Shown here: positions 14,101 through 26,290 of the stretch, one piece after another | Position numbering within the stretch: position 1 is the stretch's first letter | Layout of the letters: the number at the start of each line of letters is the position of its first letter | Assembly: GCA_930367205.1 (NCBI GenBank) | Contig: OV884011.1 | Coordinates: forward strand, 89,513,474 to 89,577,473 | Direction: 5' to 3' | Source of the DNA: Acanthosoma haemorrhoidale | Lineage: Eukaryota > Arthropoda > Insecta > Hemiptera > Acanthosomatidae | DNA length: 64,000 bases | The notes under the pieces: generated by a model | Databases searched by the model: none | What the model was told of the DNA's origin: nothing | What the model saw: only the letters and a program-made list of their open reading frames with translations | Program-made: the position numbers and the translations under genes

Positions 14101-17100
14101 ATAAATAGGCAACTAGAAACAAAAGAAATTTCTCGCAACTCACTTTCCCACGAATTAAATTACATCGCCAAATCTTATACGTCCTTGATGTCATATAATA
14201 GATAGGATAAAGGTTGAAAGGTCTAGATTAATTATTATTAAAAATGAAATCAATGAAACGTAGCGTTATTAAAAGATAAATAGGCGACTAGAAACAAAAG
14301 AAATTTCTCGCAACTCACTTTCCCACGAATTTAATTACATCGCCAAATCTTATACGTCCTTGATGTCATGTAATAGATAGGATAAAGGTTGAAAGGTCTA
14401 GATTAATTATTATTAAAAATGAAATCAATGAAACGTAGCGTTATTAAAAGATAAATAGGCGACTAGAAACAAAAGAAATTTCTCGCAACTCACTTTCCCA
14501 CGAATTAAATTACATCGCCAAATCTTATACGTCCTTGATGTCATGTAATAGATAGGATAAAGGTTGAAAGGCCTAGATTAATTATTATTAAAAATGAAAT
14601 CAATGAAACGTAGCGTTATTAAAAGATAAATAGGCGACTAGAAACAAAAGAAATTTCTCGCAACTCACTTTCCCACGAATTAAATTACATCGCCAAATAT
14701 TATGCGTCCTAGATGTCATATAATAGATAGGATAAAGGTTGAAAGGTCTAGATTAATTATTATTAAAAATGAAATCAATAAAAACGTAGCGTTATTAGAA
14801 GATAAATAGGCGACTAGAAACAAAAGAAATTTCTCGCAACTCACTTTCCCACGAATTAAATTACATCGCCAAATATTATGCGTCCTAGATGTCATATAAT
14901 AGATAGGATAAAGGTTGAAAGGTCTAGATTAATTATTATTAAAAATGAAATCAATGAAACGTAGCGTTATTAAAAGATAAATAGGCGACTAGAAACAAAA
15001 GAAATTTCTCGCAACTCACTTTCCCACGAATTATATTACATCGCCAAATATTATGCGTCCTAGATGTCATATAATAGATAGGATAAAGGTTGAAAGGTCT
15101 AGATTAATTATTATTAAAAATGAAATCAATGAAACGTAGCGTTATTAGAAGATAAATAGGCGACTAGAAACAAAAGAAATTTCTCGCAACTCACTTTCCC
15201 ACGAATTAAATTACATCGCCAAATATTATGCGTCCTAGATGTCATATAATAGATAGGATAAAGGTTGAAAGGTCTAGATTAATTATTATTAACAATGAAA
15301 TCAATGAAACGTAGCGTTATTAAAAGATAAATAGGCAACTAGAAACAAAAGAAATTTCTCGCAACTCACTTTCCCACGAATTAAATTACATCGCCAAATC
15401 TTATACGTCCTTGATGTCATATAATAGATAGGATAAAGGTTGAAAGGTCTGGATTAATTATTATTAAAAATGAAATCAATGAAACGTAGCGTTATTAAAA
15501 GATAAATAGGCGACTAGAAACAAAAGAAATTTCTCGCAACTCACTTTCCCACGAATTAAATTACATCGCCAAATCTTATACGTCCTTGATGTCATGTAAT
15601 AGATAGGATAAAGGTTGAAAGGCCTAGATTAATTATTATTAAAAATGAAATCAATGAAACGTATAGTTATTAAAAGATAAATAGGCGACTAGAAACAAAA
15701 GAAATTTCTCGCAACTCACTTTCCCACGAATTAAATTACATCGCCAAATATTATGCGTCCTAGATGTCATATAATAGATAGGAAAAAGGTTGAAAGGTCT
15801 AGATTAATTATTATTAAAAATGAAATCAATAAAAACGTAGCGTTATTAGAAGATAAATAGGCGACTAGAAACAAAAGAAATTTCTCGCAACTCACTTTCC
15901 CACGAATTATATTACATCGCCAAATATTATGCGTCCTAGATGTCATATAATAGATAGGATAAAGGTTGAAAGGTCTAGATTAATTATTATTAAAAATGAA
16001 ATCAATAAAAACGTAGCGTTATTAGAAGATAAATAGGCGACTAGAAACAAAAGAAATTTCTCGCAACTCACTTTCCCACGAATTAAATTACATCGCCAAA
16101 TCTTATGCGTCCTAGATGTCATATAATAGATAGGATAAAGGTTGAAAGGTCTAGATTAATTATTATTAAAAATGAAATCAATGAAACGTAGCGTTATTAA
16201 AAGATAAATAGGCGACTAGAAACAAAAGAAATTTCTCGCAACTCACTTTCCCACGAATTAAATTACATCGCCAAATATTATGCGTCCTAGATGTCATATA
16301 ATAGATAGGATAAAGGTTGAAAGGTCTAGATTAATTATTATTAAAAATGAAATCAATGAAACGTAGCGTTATTAAAAGATAAATAGGCAACTAGAAACAA
16401 AAGAAATTTCTCGCAACTCACTTTCCCACGAATTAAATTACATCGCCAAATCTTATACGTCCTTGATGTCATATAATAGATAGGATAAAGGTTGAAAGGT
16501 CTAGATTAATTATTATTAAAAATGAAATCAATGAAACGTAGCGTTATTAAAAGATAAATAGGCGACTAGAAACAAAAGAAATTTCTCGCAACTCACTTTC
16601 CCACGAATTTAATTACATCGCCAAATCTTATACGTCCTTGATGTCATGTAATAGATAGGATAAAGGTTGAAAGGTCTAGATTAATTATTATTAAAAATGA
16701 AATCAATGAAACGTAGCGTTATTAAAAGATAAATAGGCGACTAGAAACAAAAGAAATTTCTCGCAACTCACTTTCCCACGAATTAAATTACATCGCCAAA
16801 TCTTATACGTCCTTGATGTCATGTAATAGATAGGATAAAGGTTGAAAGGCCTAGATTAATTATTATTAAAAATGAAATCAATGAAACGTAGCGTTATTAA
16901 AAGATAAATAGGCGACTAGAAACAAAAGAAATTTCTCGCAACTCACTTTCCCACGAATTAAATTACATCGCCAAATATTATGCGTCCTAGATGTCATATA
17001 ATAGATAGGAAAAAGGTTGAAAGGTCTAGATTAATTATTATTAAAAATGAAATCAATAAAAACGTAGCGTTATTAGAAGATAAATAGGCGACTAGAAACA

Positions 17101-17478
17101 AAAGAAATTTCTCGCAACTCACTTTCCCACGAATTATATTACATCGCCAAATATTATGCGTCCTAGATGTCATATAATAGATAGGATAAAGGTTGAAAGG
17201 TCTAGATTAATTATTATTAAAAATGAAATCAATAAAAACGTAGCGTTATTAGAAAATAAATAGGCGACTAGAAACAAAAGAAATTTCTCGCAACTCACTT
17301 TCCCACGAATTATATTACATCGCCAAATATTATGCGTCCTAGATGTCATATAATAGATAGGATAAAGGTTGAAAGGTCTAGATTAATTATTATTAAAAAT
17401 GAAATCGATGAAACGTAGCGTTATTAAAAGATAAATAGGCGACTAGAAACAAAAGAAATTTCTCGCAACTCACTTTCC
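8190..17478. repeat. Four higher-order repeat units (13, 14, 13, 13 monomers) in the satellite
   Basis: The monomer that combines AACAATG with GGCAACTAG starts at 8190, 10468, 12922 and 15200. The matching position in the next cycle is 17479. Intervals are 2278, 2454, 2278 and 2279 bp: 13, 14, 13 and 13 monomers. The following monomer always has GGTCTGGATT, and the next has GTAATAG, GGCCTAG and CGTATAGTT. Inside each unit GGCAACTAG also recurs after 6 and then 7 monomers, so the 13-mer looks like two related halves. The 14-mer is irregular around 10993-12050, where the CGTATAGTT monomer appears twice, two monomers apart. Confidence 0.9.
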
Positions 17479-18233
17479 CACGAATTAAATACATCGCCAA
17501 ATCTTATACGTTCTTGATGTCATGTAATAGATAGGATAAAGGTTGAAAGGCCTAGATTAATTATTATTAAAAATGAAATCAATGAAACGTAGCGTTATTA
17601 AAAGATAAATAGGCGACTAGAAACAAAAGAAATTTCTCGCAACTCACTTTCCCACGAATTAAATTACATCGCCAAATATTATGCGTCCTAGATGTCATAT
17701 AATAGATAGGAAAAAGGTTGAAAGGTCTAGATTAATTATTATTAAAAATGAAATCAATAAAAACGTAGCGTTATTAGAAGATAAATAGGCGACTAGAAAC
17801 AAAAGAAATTTCTCGCAACTCACTTTCCCACGAATTATATTACATCGCCAAATATTATGCGTCCTAGATGTCATATAATAGATAGGATAAAGGTTGAAAG
17901 GTCTAGATTAATTATTATTAAAAATGAAATCAATAAAAACGTAGCGTTATTAGAAGATAAATAGGCGACTAGAAACAAAAGAAATTTCTCGCAACTCACT
18001 TTCCCACGAATTATATTACATCGCCAAATATTATGCGTCCTAGATGTCATATAATAGATAGGATAAAGGTTGAAAGGTCTAGATTAATTATTATTAAAAA
18101 TGAAATCAATGAAACGTAGCGTTATTAAAAGATAAATAGGCGACTAGAAACAAAAGAAATTTCTCGCAACTCACTTTCCCACGAATTAAATACATCGCCA
18201 AATCTTATACGTTCTTGATGTCATATAATAGAT
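17479..18233. repeat. Right-edge 4-monomer duplication of the satellite
   Basis: Two monomers, starting at 17479 and 18180, share a private one-base loss (AATTAAATACATCG) and the change CGTTCTTGATG. They are 701 bp apart, four monomers. This shows a local 4-mer duplication at the array edge. The second copy breaks off after ATAATAGAT, where unique sequence begins at 18234. Confidence 0.8.
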
Positions 18234-19659
18234 CGGGCGCATATGGAATAGAGTGTGGGAATGTGCTACAATAGAAAATTATTAATAAGATGCAAAGAAC
18301 ATCTCAAAGGAAAACCAGCCAGTCCTACGAGGATGTACAGGAGGGAAAGCGTCACGATGAACCACACATAGTTAGTTACCTGGCTACTCCAAAAAATTAT
18401 AGAAAATTGATTACCAGCCATGAATGCATTGAAATTAAATTACCTGAAATCCCTAGTCTCGAGTATTACATATAGCAAAAGTACAAATAATAAATACGCG
18501 TATGCAAAGGAACCAACCACCTCCATCTCCCCGTAAATAAATCCAGCATTGGAGTGAATCAATATAAATAATTTTAAATGTAATAAGTTTTCTCAACGAT
18601 CAATTTAGGCTAGTAGCCATGAGTTTAATGTGTTATTGTGTTTTTTTGGTTATTTGTTAGTGGCGACTTTTTTAAAATTTTAATTATACATATAATATAA
18701 GAACCAATTTGCACTAAGTGCAGTTCAGCAATTTAAAAGATTTATTGATCGATCTATTTGAATTATTGTTTGTCTCCGTATGCACAGTCGATGTTTTGGT
18801 CAAATGACTTAGCGTGTTAGCAACTGAAAATTTGACAGCTAGAGCTGCCAAAAATTTAATTGCTAAATAAACTATATTTTGGAAAGATTTATTATTTAGT
18901 AATTCTCCTAATGATTTTATGGGCATAATAATCGGCACTGAGTGAGTTGTATTGTTCCTATCATAACTGTACCTTTTGCAATTTACGTTTAAAATTTCTT
19001 ATTATGATTCTTATTGTGATAAAAATATTTCTGGTTACTTCTTTAAAGTTTATGACTTATATTGTAGACATTTTCCAATTTGAATACATAATAAATTAAG
19101 TGGGTATAACTCACGTTAAAAAAAAAAATATTAAGCTTTCATCAAACTTTCTAGAAACATAAGATTGTGAGGGGGGTTGTGCATTTCCTCTTTTGTTTCA
19201 GGCCCAGTTTATTAAGATAATTAATTAACTTTTTTAATTAAATTAAATTTATCATGTCTCTTTACTACTGTTGTGTAACTTTTAATATTGCCTCTAATCG
19301 TAAGAATGTATTCATCTAGCGATATATAATATGTAGTATGTTACAAAACTGCATCTCTTGATGCATTTTATGTATGTATTGACAATTATCTTGCAAATGA
19401 TAGCTTTACATGGCAAATATTTATATTCCACCATCATTTTCGTTAATACTTGGCAAAAGTAATTTAAGGGTTTACACTTTTTTGTATTGTTCTCTTAATT
19501 GTGCTTCTGAGATCCCGACATGACCCTTCCGGTAAACTTGTAATTAAACATGTAATAAACGAGATCCCCACTAAAGCGTTGCGTTTCAGGATAGCTGACT
19601 ATAAAATATATTTTAAAAAACAAAAACTTATACAAAGAAAACAGTATTTAGTCAAAGCA
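18234..19659. other. Non-coding flank right of the satellite
   Basis: AT-rich sequence without recognisable genes or element ends. The transition from satellite to unique DNA at 18233/18234 is abrupt. Confidence 0.5.
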
Positions 19660-19785
19660 AACTTGCCAGGATTCGAACCCAGGACTCGCTGATTTTAACT
19701 GATAAATCGGATATGTTAGTAGGAAAGAGCGCTTCGTCGGAGATCAGGAGTTCCTGAACTCAAATCTTGGTTAATTTTTTTTCTT
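19660..19785. repeat. tRNA-derived SINE-like fragments in opposite orientations
   Basis: On the minus strand, GGTTCGAATCC (19679-19669) is an exact Pol III B box within CCTGGGTTCGAATCCTGGC, giving a T-arm-like fold. On the plus strand, AGAGCGCTTCGTCGG and CCTGAACTCAAATCTTGG (about 19728-19776) resemble the D-arm side and T arm of a second tRNA-like head. No intact tRNA cloverleaf is present. These look like adjoining SINE remnants. Confidence 0.5.
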
Positions 19786-22700
19786 TGGCTAATGATTAAA
19801 ACAGTGGCCTTGTTTAACAATTGCACTACTTACAAATAAAATAATATCTTTTGAGGAAACGTAATAAATGAAAAGTAATTATGCAAATATATTTTACGCC
19901 TATTAGAATGTTAAATTATATAATAGTTTACTTATATACCTTGTCACATATAATAAATACTGGGGGGGGGGATTAGTGGTTATATCTACGCCATTGAGAA
20001 TCTTTTCCGTAGCCTGGTCCCATCAAATTGGTCTATATATGCTTTCCATACCGTCTGGGGCAACTTCATGCAGCACAATCTTGGGAAGATCTTCCAAGAC
20101 CATTGGAGAGGAATCGAGTGGTAACAGTGCTTATGCTGCAATTGTTGTCTGACGATATGTGATTTAGATAGTCACACTACCCAGTCACTGTTATGGTCCG
20201 ACCGGAACGAAAACACACAAGTCGGAATAATCAATACATCGCCGTTGGACAAGCCTCTCCAAGCCCTCTCCATAACAAATTAAACTTCGAGTGGCGCTGC
20301 CGAGATTGCATTTGTGCTCGGACAAGAGTCGTATGGCCGCCCACTGTCTAAAGCAGCAGTAAATAAAGGATGAGAGGCACAAACGGTCTATTTCTATTAG
20401 CGGCCGAGTCAACCCTCCCCGTACAACCAGATCCAAATCAATTCTCGACGCCGACTTACCTAACCCTATCCCCTCCCCGCCGACTCGCTCCCCGCCCCCC
20501 ACTCCACCAAACTCATCCCAAGTCTACAATATAGGGCAATTTGGCCGGAACCCAGGGCCTTGGAGGCTCTCGACTCCGGCACTTACTAAAGGAGAACGGC
20601 AACTTCATTACACCAACTTGGACCACTTGTCCTGTCAGCCACAATGGCCAGAATTCAGACTCCATACGAACAGAGTACAATCTATATCAATGAGCGGTGA
20701 TATAAACAAGCTCATCGGGCTGTCTCCATTTAGAGATTTGTCAGAATTGGAACATGATATCTTCGCTTACTCATGCAGAACTTTTATCATCATAATTCGT
20801 TTCAATATTGTATCCTTTGTTCAGGTAATCGTAAACGCTACTAACGCTTTATTTGATTTAAAAAAAATAAAGAAAAAAAATAGCGATGGTGAACTTCAGG
20901 AGTACTAATTAATAAAGCACATAAACAGTGTCTACAATATACCGTGTCTACCTTTAACCTTTAAACCGTGTCCAAGCCTCTTTAAAGAGTAATTTATCCA
21001 ATACTTTAAAGTAGAGTATTAAATATCGACTTAAGTAATTGCAGTTACTGCAATTGCTACAGATGTTGTGGCAACTGGAAGAATTTTCGGTTTAAAGAAT
21101 ATTTTCGTTAAGCTCACCAAAATTATTGGAACTAGATAGCGGAGTTAGTAAAACAAATTTCATTTATAACGTAATTTTTATGGATAAAGAAGAAGATATG
21201 ATTTCTGAGTTTATAAATTCGACAGATTTAATTCACATAAAGTTGCTTAGCTAATTTATTTTTATTTTTTCCACCACCAACTTGACTGGTTTCATTATCT
21301 AATAGCTCATCATAAACCATCATCTATTAAGAACTAGTTAAAATTTAAATCAACAAAAATACATTAACGTATCCACACTGTACATTATTGTGTGAATTGT
21401 CCATTATTACGGAAAGTTGCAAATTTAATATCACCGGTAATTCTCTACACATCGGATAATGACATAAATTATTTATTCAGATTAAGTAGGCGACATAAAT
21501 ATTTAAATTTCACTTCGTTCTTTCTCGCTGATTACAGCTAATTAACTTGGAGCAGGACTTCATTAACGAGAGCTAAATAATTGTATGCAAGGGCACATAT
21601 CATTTTGGAAGTGATAGAAATTCTCTTTTTACGGAAAACTTTTTAACAACAAAAAACCAAACAAAGTTTTCAAGTAATCAATATATCGAAACGCCTGTAT
21701 AGGAAATTAAAACTAATTTTTTAACTTTAATTATATTTGATTTTAATTAAGGGGGACTCCTTCGTTTGACAAATATATACAATAAATGCACATCAGTAAA
21801 GAATTAATAACAACTTCCAAAAATCTACCGACATCAATATTTTGTGTTTTGGTGGCCGTTGCAAGATCCTTTTTGATTTTAAGCGATGCCTTCAAAACTC
21901 ATCTAATATTAGATGATCAAAAATGTTGATGATGACAGTTTCGTAATATTCTGACAGTATTTTGTTTCTGACTTTTATCAGTTTTGCATTCTCATGTTTA
22001 TACGAACGATATTCGGAAGTTGTCCTTTCCTGATGAAATAGCCTAATTTTCTATGAAATCTGCCGTAGTTTCTTTGAATTAAACGAATTCCACGTTTTAA
22101 GATTATAATACGATGAGTATATTTAAATATTTTCACGTTATTTGTCTTCTAATTTGTAAGCATGTTTATTTATAGCGACAAATAAGCAATATAGCAGGTA
22201 ATTGGCGAATACATCTTTAATAAGTAATATGATGCAATAATATAAACCATTACCATTAAAAGAATGTATTGAATTATGCACATAACATTCCAATGTTTAT
22301 AAAAACCCAGATGATTTATATGCCTACGAAAACATTGATGCTAAAGCACACCATTCGTTAATGATGCTTTCTGTCTACTTTGTGGGTTACGCTAGTTTCA
22401 TTTCTTCATTGGTTTTTTTTTCTAATACTTTTATGAAGTGTTCCGTGAACATCGTGCTCATCCATAACTATTAACCATTTACCATTTACCGTTGATGAGT
22501 GTTCTGAATCTTTATTCATCACAGTTTTGCGTTCTAAGAGGCACTGTTACCGGGTGAGTGAAAAATTTATGACTATACTGGTGAAAAGAGGTACTGTGTA
22601 GGCCCACAAAACAAGATGGTTTTCTGTAGATTGAAGTCGTACATATATCATTTTTATTTTTTCAATTTGAGTAATACTCACCACTGTACCGTAACAATCA

Positions 22701-24609
22701 ACCTCCACCGAGGATTCCCACACTCCTTACTCCTCTCGCACCACCTTCAAGCAGGTCCTCCTAGTACTAGGATCCGATCACCCAAAATATTTTATATTTC
22801 TACCTCATCCTAAAATTCTAACTAGAGAGCTTAGAAAAAAAAAAATAATAAAAAAAAATAAACTGGAGTTAATTTGAGATCTATCTATAGTATAAATTTT
22901 AATGTCATTCAAGACGTTTATTAGGAAAAAACAAGAACAATAAGTACATAAATATGTGTACAGCCTGTTTAAACAAAAGAAATATTTTTGTCATTTCTTT
23001 AAGTTCAGTAATAACCACTCTCAATTTTTATTTGCTTAGAAAGAGTGGGAAAAGCTTTAAGTACGCCACTGGTACGTCGTCAACGTCATAATTTCCTCAA
23101 ATGTCCATGCCTTTTCCAAAACATTCTCTCCCATGAACCTCGCTGTATCTTCAAGCCCTAACAGTTCAAATACTAATTCTAATCCTGGAATTACATCATA
23201 CTGGATCAACACCGTTCTGTACCACTCACCCTTCATTGTACTAGTTATTTTTTATAAAAATAAATTAGGTGTATTAATGGCCGGGTGTGTGGTGTATTTC
23301 TAATCTAGGAATGGTTTAGGATAAAAATAATGGTTCGTTCGAAATGGTCTATGTTTTTATTCGGCGGGCCAGTGTGAGGGTGGGGGGGGGGCTACTATGT
23401 GAAAGATTACACCTGGCCCAGAAGTATTGAATAGATAACAGTAGCAATGACAAATTCCCAGCGTGCAGTGAGTAGAAGGAGTGCTCTTAATTTTTCAGAC
23501 CATCTACCCCGGGGACTTTACGGCTTGACAAACTACTGGGAGCAGGGTATCTGGCGGCTGGATCTCAGATGTTCGCCCGTAGCCGTGCCCTAGGACGCCT
23601 ACTCCCCCACACTATATAAGCAGGCGGGCATCCTTCAGAGAAATTTCCCCTATCAACAATTTCCTACCTCATTTTTATGCGATATCCTCGTTTTATTACG
23701 GGCTGTTCTAAATATTAAGTAGACGTGAAAGATATATCTTGTAGGTAACGTGGAGAATAATATTCTCGAGAGAGCTAACGCTCCAAAAAGTGACGACTGT
23801 ATTTTAAAATTTACACTATGTAAAAGAAACATTTTGTTCTCAAAAAAACCTTTAGAGCCACTCCAAAAATCTATATTTTAATCACCATTGAACATCAAGA
23901 TAGATAGAAATACTACGCCTGTTTTGAAAAATGTTTTTTTTACATTGTGTATATTTTATAATACAGTTTATGGAGTGTCAGCTCTTTATAATATTGTTAT
24001 ACAATTGGAAGGATTTAATTTTCCACAATTATGGACAAACAATGTATGGAATTTAATGTTGGCGACAGTATATATGCGAGACGCCGACTGGTGATTAAAT
24101 ATTGAAATTAATATGCATACATAAGATTTTAATGATAAGATATTAACGATTAGACACTCTGTAACATAGTAATAACTGGTCTGTTAGAATCTATATGCTT
24201 TTTAAATGAGTAGAAGTGTGGAAGATGAACTAGAGAGCTTTTAGGTTTTCATAAATTTCTTAGTAAGCCTAAGTTGTCCATTAATAAACTTGATGATGAC
24301 CTAACAAACATATTTTATTTATAGATGTTTTCATTGTCTATGTTTTCCTACTTTTGTTCCCACCATTCGTAAAAAAAATACATTGTTGGTATAATAATAT
24401 TTAGTGGGTACAGGCATACGGATTCAATGACCTGTATGGTTTTAATTTTGCTTCTGACTAAAAGTGTAAATAATAAATCTTTAATGCTGCGCAGACATAG
24501 TTATGCTGGCGAGAGAGCCTGATACTATTTCGCAAACGTATACGTTTAAAGAAATGACAAACAGTCGAATCAACTTGTTGTAATGTCGGTGTTGGCGGAA
24601 AAAAATTGT
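19786..24609. other. Non-coding stretch
   Basis: It holds a poly-G run (about 19962-19971), a GC-rich C-biased patch at 20190-20580, a second poly-G run (about 23380-23390) and a GC-rich patch before the possible promoter at 23613. The frames here are short and show no family motif. Confidence 0.45.
23613..23640 (+). promoter_or_regulatory. Possible TATA-type core promoter
   Basis: TATATAAG (23613-23620) follows a GC-rich patch and is followed about 22 bases later by CTTCAGAG, close to an initiator. The first downstream ATG (about 23677) opens only 14 codons, so no gene can be attached to it. Confidence 0.2.
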
Positions 24610-24694
24610 ATTCCAAGTAATGTTGATCCAATTAATTATATTTAACCAATTACTTGGAATAAACAGTTGGTGAAATATAATTAATTGGATCAAC
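24610..24694. repeat. Interlocked inverted repeats (order A-B-A'-B')
   Basis: ATTCCAAGTAAT (24610-24621) has its exact reverse complement at 24649-24660. A 22-bp arm beginning GTTGATCCAATTAATTATAT (24622-24643) has its exact reverse complement at 24673-24694. The two pairs interlock rather than nest. The last arm is also the start of the dispersed repeat at 24679-24800. Confidence 0.85.
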
Positions 24695-24800
24695 TTCTGT
24701 CAGCACATCGTTTTTATGTCTAATATTGCTAGCGCTTATGATGGCTTGAGGTATCATCTTGGGGTGCTTAGAAGAGCTGCTACCTCCACTTTTCCCTTAC
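24679..24800 (+). repeat. Diverged dispersed repeat, copy 1
   Basis: From TAATTAATTGGATCAACTT through TCTAATATTGCTAGC, GATGGCTTGAGGTATC and CTTAGAAGAGCTGCTAC it aligns in the same order with 26137-26270. It has no clear coding content. It is probably a transposon end of unknown family. Confidence 0.65.
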
Positions 24801-26136
24801 GGCGACTAATTTTTTACTCATTAAAACGGACGTGCTTTCACAAGGATAATGATTGCGGGGTTTGAAGAATTTTCGAAAAATAATTAAATTTGAGAGCGCA
24901 AGGCGGCTTAAATGAGAATTGGGACCTATTCCCCTATGGAATTTCTTACTGATATGCACAAATATATATATCGTATATTGTATATATATAGCCTGACTGG
25001 TACCACAGCGATGTATGTAAGAAGGAAAGGCTCTATCCTCCTACAATGACCTGGGATTGCGAAACATTTATTTATTTATCCATAATAGAGAATTTATCTA
25101 TTTATCCATAAAGCATTACATTTCAACAAAAATAAAATTCGACGATCACCGCAATGTGCGAAACGATAAAAATCAATTAAGCTAAATCACGACCGTATAT
25201 CCATACACTATCAATCGATCCACACAATAAATTATTTATTTTATTTTTTCCTCTTTTCCCCTGCTTCAGATTTTCCTTTTCTATTTCTTTTTGCCAGCAA
25301 GATGTCATATCGGAGTCATGGTTTTAATCTTATATTTGATGATTGTGTTCCAATGTTATGCATGACTTCTCCTTCAACGTATTGAAATGGATTTAGCTTT
25401 GATGTAATATTTTATTTTTAAGTACTGGTGAAGTTATTTGTGTCTGAGAAACCAGAGAGCATTCACAGCAATTCTTAGTACCTTCTTTTGGAATAATTGC
25501 TTTGGACTGGAGGCAGAGCCCCGTACTTCACAAGCGTACTTGAACATTGGTCTAAGTTTGACACAGAAGATTAGAATGGTAACATCCGGTTTCAGATGCG
25601 ATCCATCGTAGGGTAACACAGAATATGTCTCGGTAAGTTAATTGTGACTCTGCTATGTCCACCCGCGATCTACAAGTAGATTGGGTTATGGGGAGTTGTG
25701 GAGGATTTACTATATCTTATAGCTTCATTTTAGTCATTCCAAGTTACAGTTTCATTGTTGAGAGTTAGCTCCGGTGGTTTTATAAAGGCCGGCGCAATTT
25801 TTTAACATAAAATCCGTCATTAACTTGAACAGTTCGTAATGATTTGAAACGGTGGATGCTGCCCGGTGACATCACCATTATTCACATTAGATTTTCCTTA
25901 TGATAAGACTGACCATTTCGAATTTTAATCCTAGTGCAAATTTGTCTGAATTACTACTGAAAAATTAAATTGAAATTATCGTTGGTCATGCTGTTGAGAT
26001 TCTGTATGGTATCGATTCGATAGATATGTATAAATCTACAGTTTCTAGTACACACACTTTGTAATTAATTGTTTTTTTCAATATTATATTACGTGTTTAG
26101 TAATTACCTTTGGAGTATTTTCCCACTGTGGGTGGA

Positions 26137-26290
26137 TCCGTGATAATTAATTGAACCAACTTTTGTCTTCCCAATTTTGCCAACTTTTTATTATGTATAA
26201 TATTGCTAACAGTTTCGATGGCTGAACCTATCAACCTTAGATACTTAAAAGAGTTCCCGAGTCGCAGGGTGACATCCGGGGAGGTTGCAA
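26137..26290 (+). repeat. Diverged dispersed repeat, copy 2
   Basis: TAATTAATTGAACCAACTTT, TATAATATTGCTAAC, GATGGCTGAACCTATC and CTTAAAAGAGTTCCC align with 24679-24800, with about 20 extra bases near the start. The minus-strand frame across it (SFKYLRLIGSAIETVSNI) may be decayed transposon coding sequence, but I cannot assign it. Confidence 0.6.

Larger units (their letters stand above)
6614..18233. repeat. 175-bp satellite array, about 66 monomers, with higher-order repeats
   Basis: Each monomer can be phased on CACGAATTAAATTACATCG. Successive starts at 6614, 6789, 6964, 7139, 7314 and 7489 give a 175-bp period. Monomers carrying AATAAAAACG instead of AATGAAACG are 176 bp. The array holds 66 full monomers and ends inside a 67th at 18233. 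The first five differ from the rest (four end in TTTTTCGC rather than TTTCTCGC and several have TAATGG), as expected of an older array edge. Diagnostic variants recur at fixed spacing from 8190 on, defining higher-order units. No coding frame runs through it. Each monomer contains TCTAGA and a small dyad TTAAT-TATT-ATTAA. Contiguous monomers without unique spacers exclude a CRISPR array. Confidence 0.97.

Noticed and set aside
6614..18233. CRISPR-like regular repeat
   Set aside because: Monomers abut directly with no unique spacers and the period is 175 bp. It is a eukaryotic satellite.
19660..19785. Functional tRNA gene
   Set aside because: There is an exact B box but no complete cloverleaf or matching acceptor stem, so it is SINE-like instead.
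20191..20502. 103-codon minus frame
   Set aside because: The Gly-rich start is the antisense of a C-rich tract. No family motif.
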